A DNA stretch of 64,000 nucleotides, taken from contig WAEK01000004.1 of NCBI GenBank assembly GCA_011634665.1, forward strand, positions 338,001 to 402,000. The letters run 5' to 3'. Position numbers and translations under genes: made by a program. Each line of letters opens with the position of its first letter. Position 1 is the first letter of the stretch. This DNA comes from Mortierella sp. BCC40632. Its lineage: Eukaryota > Mortierellomycota > Mortierellomycetes > Mortierellales > Mortierellaceae. Under the pieces are notes generated by a model. It was not told where the DNA came from. It searched no databases and saw only the letters and a program-made list of their open reading frames with translations. Below, piece after piece: positions 58,088 to 64,000 of this stretch.

Positions 58088-59762
58088 ATGGCCGACTCGA
58101 TTGTCTTTCTCGTTATCGAATACGTCAGCATCCTCCTTTTTCTCTACCTCATTGGCTACTGCCTCTACCGCTCGCTCAACTACACACTCCTCATTTTTTG
58201 CATTGTCGGCATCCTCAACAATATCAACGAGACTGCTCTCTTAATTCGATATTTCGACAATGTCGTTGGCGAGGCAGGAGACACGATTGGATGTATGATA
58301 GTTGCCATATTTGAACAGTATCTGCCAATGGTCCTCAGTCTGCTGGCCAGCTGCATGGGCTTCAACATTTGGTTTTTGATCGTCCGCAAAGCCCACTATG
58401 TCGAGCTTCAACTACTACCTTGGTATTGTGCTGTCTCCTTTGGCGTACCACTCATCGCAGTCAGCATTGCCATTATCCTGCTGAGGGACAAGCCTTATCT
58501 GTCTTCGTTTCCCCGTCAGTATTACTGTGATCTTCAGCACTCCAACGTCACCTTTGGCACCTTTGCGATGCCGATGATCCTCGGCGCCCTGCCAGGCATC
58601 TTCTTTGCAGGTGAGAACTAGACCAGCGAGAAGGCTAGGCCTGGACCGTTGATAGTTGCGCGAGGCCAGGCCCGTGCACTATTTTATGCCTTAGGAAAGA
58701 GATTAGAATCCCTGTGTTCATGTGGCCTCGTCCCGTACTGGACTTGTCCGTTGACAGTCCGTGCGTCAACCACGCCTCGGTTGTTGACCCCTATCCGGGG
58801 CGGCCCTCCCCCCCCCCCTTTTTTTTTTTTTTTCTTAAAAAAACTAACCTTTGTTCTCCCCCTCTGCACAGTGTACACCGTTATTTTTCTTGTTCACCGT
58901 TATTACAAGATGCGACAGACCCTGCATTATAGAGTCCCAAGTCATTCTCATATTGCCATGGAGCTAAGGTAAGGTTGAGAGTGTAAAGTGTCTCAGAAAG
59001 CCTTCTATGCCGTTGGAACACTACTTTTTATTTATTTACTTTCGTTGGCTGGACTTTGTTCCCTGACTTTTTTTTTTTTTTTTTTGCGCTTTTTCCATGT
59101 ATAGTCACTGTGTTCGCCTGATTGTCTTTTGCGTGGCCTTTGGGGTCGTCCTAGTCCTGGCAACACTCGATGATATAGTCAAGTCCAAAGCACATTCTGT
59201 CGAACACCTCACTTGTGACTTGGCCATCTCCGCTGACTTTAGTGGAAGCCTTGTCGCACCTTTAGTATTTCTCATCTTCGGAACCACCAAAGAGTCCTGG
59301 AAAGCCATGTCACTCTTTTTTTGTTATCCTTGCCATCGGAGACAAAAACATCTTGACCAGAGACGCCGTTCCTCAGCTAGCAGGGGGTCCCTCTCATCCG
59401 ATTCTCGACGGTATGCAATTCCAGCGACCCATAGCCAAGCCAGCAGCAGGCTCGAAGCTGGAGAACAGGACCCTTACGTAGTTAACAGCGATAGAGATGA
59501 CTATGAATTCGAGCCCCCGACGATTGCTGTACCCTCTCCTGTGGCAGTTAGGAGGCGTTCTACAGACTACGGGTCCTATAGCCCATCGACACTTGTAGAT
59601 ATGTCCCAGTATACCATGGAGCCATCCACTGAAGTGAGGAAACATCACAAAGCCGAGAGCCAAGGACGAAAAGAGAGTTTTAAATCATCGAATGCACAAG
59701 CACCAACCCTGCCGACGATATCAAGTACACATAAACAGGAAGGTGACTTGAACGATGCCTAG
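58088..59762 (+). CDS. unassigned seven-transmembrane receptor-like protein
   Basis: Exons 58088-58610, 58872-58968 and 59105-59762 join in phase to 425 residues. The first ~275 residues form about seven hydrophobic segments. They start with FLVIEYVSILLFLYLIGYCL, include VLSLLASCMGFNIWFLIV and PLIAVSIAIILL, and end with LIVFCVAFGVVLVLAT and SLVAPLVFLIFGTTKESW. A cytoplasmic tail of about 150 residues, rich in S, R and charged residues, follows. The topology and the final helix ending in an aliphatic-rich FGTTKESW-like segment resemble fungal class-B/Dicty-type GPCR-like proteins, but I do not recognise a specific family. Receptor function is inference. The intron acceptor for exon 2 lies behind a C- and T-rich tract. 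Confidence 0.8.
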
Positions 59763-60358
59763 GGCCTGAAGGAGTTGGGTCCGACTGTAAAATAGAATCA
59801 TCTGCTATTGCGTAATAAAGCCGGCATTCCTTGGCACCACTGGACCAAGGTTGAATATCGGAAGGATGAAGGTGCAACGTGTCCAATAGCCCTAGGTGGG
59901 AACACCTGAATGACCAGGAAAGGCAAAATGGTGAGTAGAGATAATGAGAAACAAGAAGTGCGGCTGGACAGCAGCGTTCATGCGTCTCAGCTCAATGCCG
60001 AGGTGAGGACCAACGAGGAAAATTTTTCGCAGAGTCGGTCTCAATACTCTTCTCACCCACTCTCGATCCATTACGCACAGCTTTTCTCACCTTTTCTCAC
60101 CTTTTCTGACTTTTCTGACTTTTTTCTTTCGCTCCACTTCTTCCTTCTCCATTCGCACTCTCACCCTTTTTATTATTTTCTGTTCATTGTACTCTTTGTT
60201 ACACATCGGCACTCAATATAAAGCAGCCTCCACACCAAAGAAATCCTCCTGACCGAACACCTTCTTTACTGGACTACGCCAAATTTTGTCCACACTATCA
60301 CTCAAAGCAGCTACCCATCACTAGTCAGTTTAAATCATCTAACCAAAAACTGCACATA
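59763..60358. other. intergenic region upstream of LEA-like gene
   Basis: The region contains AATAAAG near 59813, T-rich and tandem CTTTTCTCAC / CTTTTCTGACT sequence at 60080-60125, and a typical C/A-rich leader before 60359. No other gene is supported. Confidence 0.5.
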
Positions 60359-62028
60359 ATGGCCGTACATCAGGTGTCTGGATCTGGAAACAATATCTTG
60401 GTCGCTGGCCTCGTGGCTGTTGCCGGTATCCTTGCTTACTGGTACATGTCCACAACCGAAGAGCAGCGGGCTACACAGGCCGAGCAATTGAAGGATACAG
60501 CCGCCAATGCTGCCAAGCAAGTTGCAGGTAACGACATCTAGTTCATCGTCAACTGCCCGCTCTTCCCAACTTGGACGAATCCAGCCAAGCTAATCATAGG
60601 TAACAACCACTTTCCTTTACTTGCTACTTGATCGCAACCCTATAGCGGCTAAGGATGACGCTATGAAAGAAGCTGAGAAGGTTAGTGTTACTGAGTACTC
60701 TTTGATGTGCCCACTCCCAATCCTATACAGTCTCTGGTTCCATCTATGGCTGACACTGTCCTATGCGCACTTCTTCGTGTCTCATCGTCATTTCCTTACA
60801 TCCATTTTTTCAATTGCAGCTTGGTGAGCAAGCTAAAGATATGGCCTCCGAAGCATCCGACAAGATTCAAAAGAAGGCCGAGGAACTGGCAGATCAGGCT
60901 CGTGACATGGCTGCCGAAGGTCTTGATCGAGCCTCGGAAGCTATCAAAAGTAGTTCCGACATGGTGACTGACGCCGCCGAAAAATTTAGCTCTCAAGTCG
61001 AGGAAGGCGCCGAAGCGACCCGGAAGCACCTTCGAAAGACGAACGAAAAGCTCAAGGAGGCCGTCAATGATGCCCATGGAAACATCAAGCAAGGCGTGCG
61101 TGATTTCGAAAAGTCAGCCAAGGACACTAAAGAATCTGTCAAGGAGGGTGCCAAAAAGGCAAAGGAAAACCTCAAAGAAGCAGGCAAAAATGCCAAGAAG
61201 ACAGCTGAGAACGTCGCAGAAGACATTAAGGAGGGGTCAAAGAACGCTAGGAAGACTGCTGAGAACGTCGCTGAAGACATCAAGGAAGGATCAAAGAACA
61301 CCAAGAAGACTGCTGAGAAGGTTGCTGAGGATATAAAGGAAGGATCCAAGAAAGCCAAGGACAAAGCCAAGGATGCTACAAAGGATGTCAAGAAAGAGGC
61401 CGAGAGCATTTCAGAAGACGTCCAAGATGGAGGCAAGAAAGCGAAAGAACATATCAAGGCAGCTGGCAACGAGGTCAAGGACACTGCCAAGAAGACCAAA
61501 GAGAATGTCAAAGATGTGACCAAAGACATTCACAAAGATGCCAAACAGGCAGCCAAAGATGTGCACAAGGATGTTAAGCAAGCTGCCAAGGACACAAATA
61601 AGCATGTCAAAGACACTACAAAAAACATTAGCGATAGTATTTCAGAGTTTGAGGATGCCACCGACGACTTTGAGGACGCGCGCGAACATGTAAAGGATGG
61701 AGCCAAGAAGGCAAAGAAAGGAGCTGAAGCTGCTGCCAATGATCTCAAACACTCAGCCAAGAGTGCCACTCAAGGTACCAAGAAGAGTGACCAGACAAAA
61801 GGCAACGGTAGCCACCAGCACTCACAGAATGTCAACCTAAAGACTCCTGGTAACCGTGGCTCACACGGAGAATCGAACGCAGATGTCTCGTCAGCCCCTG
61901 CACCCCATGCAGACTCAGGCCATCGCGGCAAAGCTTCTCAAGAAATGGATGACTTAAGCCAAAGTCAGGTTATTGGTAAACAGCCTATCGAGGACACTAG
62001 TACTGCGGTGTGTACGGAAACGAAATGA
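60359..62028 (+). CDS. membrane-anchored LEA-like amphipathic repeat protein
   Basis: Exons 60359-60527, 60646-60680 and 60820-62028 join in phase to 470 residues. One hydrophobic segment lies at the N-terminus (NNILVAGLVAVAGILAYWYM). Then about 300 residues of K-, E-, D- and A-rich sequence run in 11-residue periodicity, with near-perfect copies of KKTAENVAEDIKEGSKN and variants. The tail is H-, S- and G-rich. The 11-mer pattern is that of group 3 late-embryogenesis-abundant proteins and of amphipathic-helix proteins that coat lipid surfaces or mitochondria. A stress or membrane-shielding role is inference. The nearest related group and the localisation cannot be decided here. Confidence 0.85.
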
Positions 62029-62931
62029 CATAAAAAGCCGAGGGTCGAGATCCAGTTCTGACATGACTCTGCTTTCTTGCTTTCACGCTTGCTGGTTCAT
62101 AGATGTTGAGCACTCCGAGCTAAGAGTCGACGCTCCAGAGTTCCATCCCAAGACTACAAGTGCTTAGAATGCGATCCAGTGAAGGAAAAGAAAGAATCCA
62201 TGATATTTCTGTACATAAGGCATAGTAGGGAATATTGAATAAAGATCCGGGCTACTTTTAGTCAACTCCTCAGCACAAGCGCATGGTCGGCTATAGACTT
62301 GTTCGTATCAACAGAACACAGAACAGAAGCATGCAGAAAGGTAGAGAGCGCGTTCAAATTGTGGCTTTTCAGAGTCACTCATAAAAGAATCTCCTATTCG
62401 AAATTCCATTCACCCTCTTTCTCAACAGGTGCGGCCAAACTCGATTTCGTATGGGTGACTGTTTGAAGTCGGAGAGGAAAGAGGCCTCAGGGATGTCTGT
62501 GTTAGGCACGATGGATCGGATACAAGCACCGGGAACTCACCCATCCATCGATCAACCCATCAACCCATCGACTACAAAAAAACTATCATCGCCATGCGGC
62601 CCCTGGTCAGACCATCTTCCCGTGGAGGGAATTGTCGAGAGTGCTCGAGATTTCGGCCTAGATGGAGATTTTTCCTTGTTCAGTAAACTGGAATGGATGC
62701 CTGATCAGACAGACAATCAGAGAAGAGACGGACATGAACGAATGACAGTTTAATCAGCCTCGCTATAGAGCCTGAGATGGAGCTGACCATCAGGACCCAG
62801 GAATGCCACTTTCGTTTTACCTACTCCATCCCACGACACATCAATTACTCACCAGAGATCCCATTTCCTAACCGTCGCTTTTCTTTCCTGCCCTTTTTCT
62901 CTCTCTGGACAACCAAAGCAGATAATTCAGC
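62029..62931. other. intergenic region LEA-like to eS10
   Basis: The LEA-like 3' UTR includes AATAAAG near 62238. The rest is unique sequence leading to a C/T-rich eS10 leader (about 62870-62910). No other gene is supported. Confidence 0.5.
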
Positions 62932-63560
62932 ATGCTTATCCCCAAGCAGAACCGCAAGCTTATCTACGAGGCCCTCTTCAAGGGTGCGTAAACTGCAGGA
63001 GATGCCTCCATGTCTTTGCTAGCTTCAAACGTTTACATGAAAGGACAATACCAAAGGATCAGGATCGCTAACAACTCATCTCGTACCTCTCTTCCCCCTT
63101 TCCTACCTACCTCTTTTCTATCAATGGCGACATCACTTTCATTTCGACTCAATCGGCAACTCTGGATGATGAACCGGGCGCTCGACTTATTTTTTTTTTC
63201 AAACTCGTCTAATGTGAACTCGCTGGAACCCTCTCGACTATACCCATCGGCAAACGCAATGACATCTCTGGACTTGATGACAACCTGGTTCATTATTTAC
63301 AGATGGCGTCTTGGTCGCCAAGAAGGACTTCAACGCTGCCAAGCACGATGAGATTGATGTCCCCAACCTTCAGGTCATCAAGGCTCTCCAGTCCTTGGAC
63401 TCGAAGCAGTTTGTCAAGACCCAGTTCTCGTGGCAATACTACTACTACACCTTGACTGACGAGGGTATTGCTTACTTGCGCGAGTACCTCCACTTGCCCG
63501 CTGAGATCTTCCCCGCCACCTTCAAGAAGACTGCTCGCCCTGCTGCTCCCCGCCGTGCTG
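62932..63560 (+). CDS. RPS10: ribosomal protein eS10 (5' part, runs off window)
   Basis: Exons 62932-62983 and 63303-63560 join in phase. The first reads [17 protein letters not shown]. The second reads [60 protein letters not shown] and [13 protein letters not shown]. This is the S10_plectin domain of the small-subunit protein eS10, complete to PRRAG. The Gly/Arg-rich tail of about 40-60 residues is missing, so at least one more exon must follow beyond 64000. The start matches the conserved eS10 N-terminus exactly. Confidence 0.96.
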
Positions 63561-64000
63561 GTAATGCCATTCGTCCTTCCTTTCTCGTCCCTTTTCTCTC
63601 ACAACCTCAGAGCGGTCAAGGACCGACCGACATTTGTCCATACCAGCCAAACGACAACTCAATGATCGATTACAGTGAGGCGTCATTTTTTGGACATTTT
63701 ACCTTGTCTGATCGTCACCAGTACTATGGGAACAAGTCCAATGAGGCCAATAGTATAGGGAGATGCAATGGAGCATGGGTCTCACTTAGCAGGAACTTCC
63801 AACAGTTGGGGCGATTGATCAATTTAAGATATCTTGTCGAAGGCGTGGAGACAACCCGACATTCATCAGAAAAAAAAATCACGTACAGCGGACCTCTCAA
63901 CTTCCGAAAATTGGTTGATAAAAAGTCAGCGACACAAATCGTCAGCCGTCGAGAAACCTACCACTGGACATTATCTTATCCCCTATCCTCTCTCTCCTCT
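63561..64000 (+). other. eS10 intron, window edge
   Basis: A donor (GTAATG) at 63561 opens an intron with no convincing acceptor and tail exon before the window ends. TTACAG at 63671-63676 is followed by sequence unlike an eS10 tail. The region may also host an intronic RNA, but I see no hallmark. Confidence 0.4.

Noticed and set aside
63677..63730. Third exon of eS10 after TTACAG at 63671
   Set aside because: The reading after the acceptor ([12 protein letters not shown]) is unlike the Gly/Arg-rich eS10 tail, so the true exon probably lies beyond the window.

Overview
The window is nuclear DNA from an intron-rich filamentous fungus. I infer an early-diverging lineage (Mucoromycota/Mortierellomycota type). 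The genes have many short GT-AG introns (about 40-110 nt). A fungal ERT1/AcuK-type zinc-cluster regulator is present, and the phosphofructokinase has the fungal N-terminal extension. The window also keeps spliceosome-linked genes that many yeasts have lost (PPIL2, IK/RED, FRA10AC1, GPATCH11). Species cannot be fixed from the sequence alone.

Layout. 1-4170: a small MITE-like inverted-repeat element, a complete PPIL2 cyclophilin gene, and the 5' end of what may be a truncated gene. 4171-26051: a repeat complex with no recognisable host protein gene. It is a palindrome of two arms of about 5 kb (4171-4688 plus 15981-20438, versus 21026-26051) around a 587-bp centre, with an identical tRNA-Lys(CUU) gene near each outer end. 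The left arm alone carries an 11.3-kb Ty3/gypsy LTR retrotransposon (element A, 4689-15976), inserted 14 bp upstream of the tRNA with a 4-bp target duplication. The right arm still holds the empty site. Inside the gag gene of element A sits a second Ty3/gypsy element in the opposite orientation (element B, 6405-11451), a chromodomain-bearing chromovirus with identical LTRs of only 70 bp and a 5-bp target duplication. The order of events is therefore palindrome, then A, then B.

26052-64000: dense housekeeping genes, most of which could be spliced in silico with phase-consistent GT-AG introns. In order: TIM23 (mitochondrial import), GPATCH11-like G-patch protein, a GPR107/PTM1-type Golgi seven-transmembrane protein (minus), NDUFAF7 (complex I assembly methyltransferase), an RSC9/ARID2-like chromatin remodeller subunit (minus), IK/RED splicing factor, 6-phosphofructokinase, SUMO, FRA10AC1-like protein, RGP1 (Ypt6/Rab6 GEF subunit), mitochondrial ribosomal protein bL28m (minus), an ERT1/AcuK-type regulator (minus), an unassigned seven-transmembrane receptor-like protein, an LEA-like repeat protein, and the 5' part of ribosomal protein eS10, which runs off the window.

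The host genes are unrelated in pathway and are not an operon. Several are divergent pairs with short shared promoters (248 and 189 bp). A few frame breaks, above all in element B and at one GPATCH11 splice junction, fall at homopolymer runs. These could be assembly errors or real decay.
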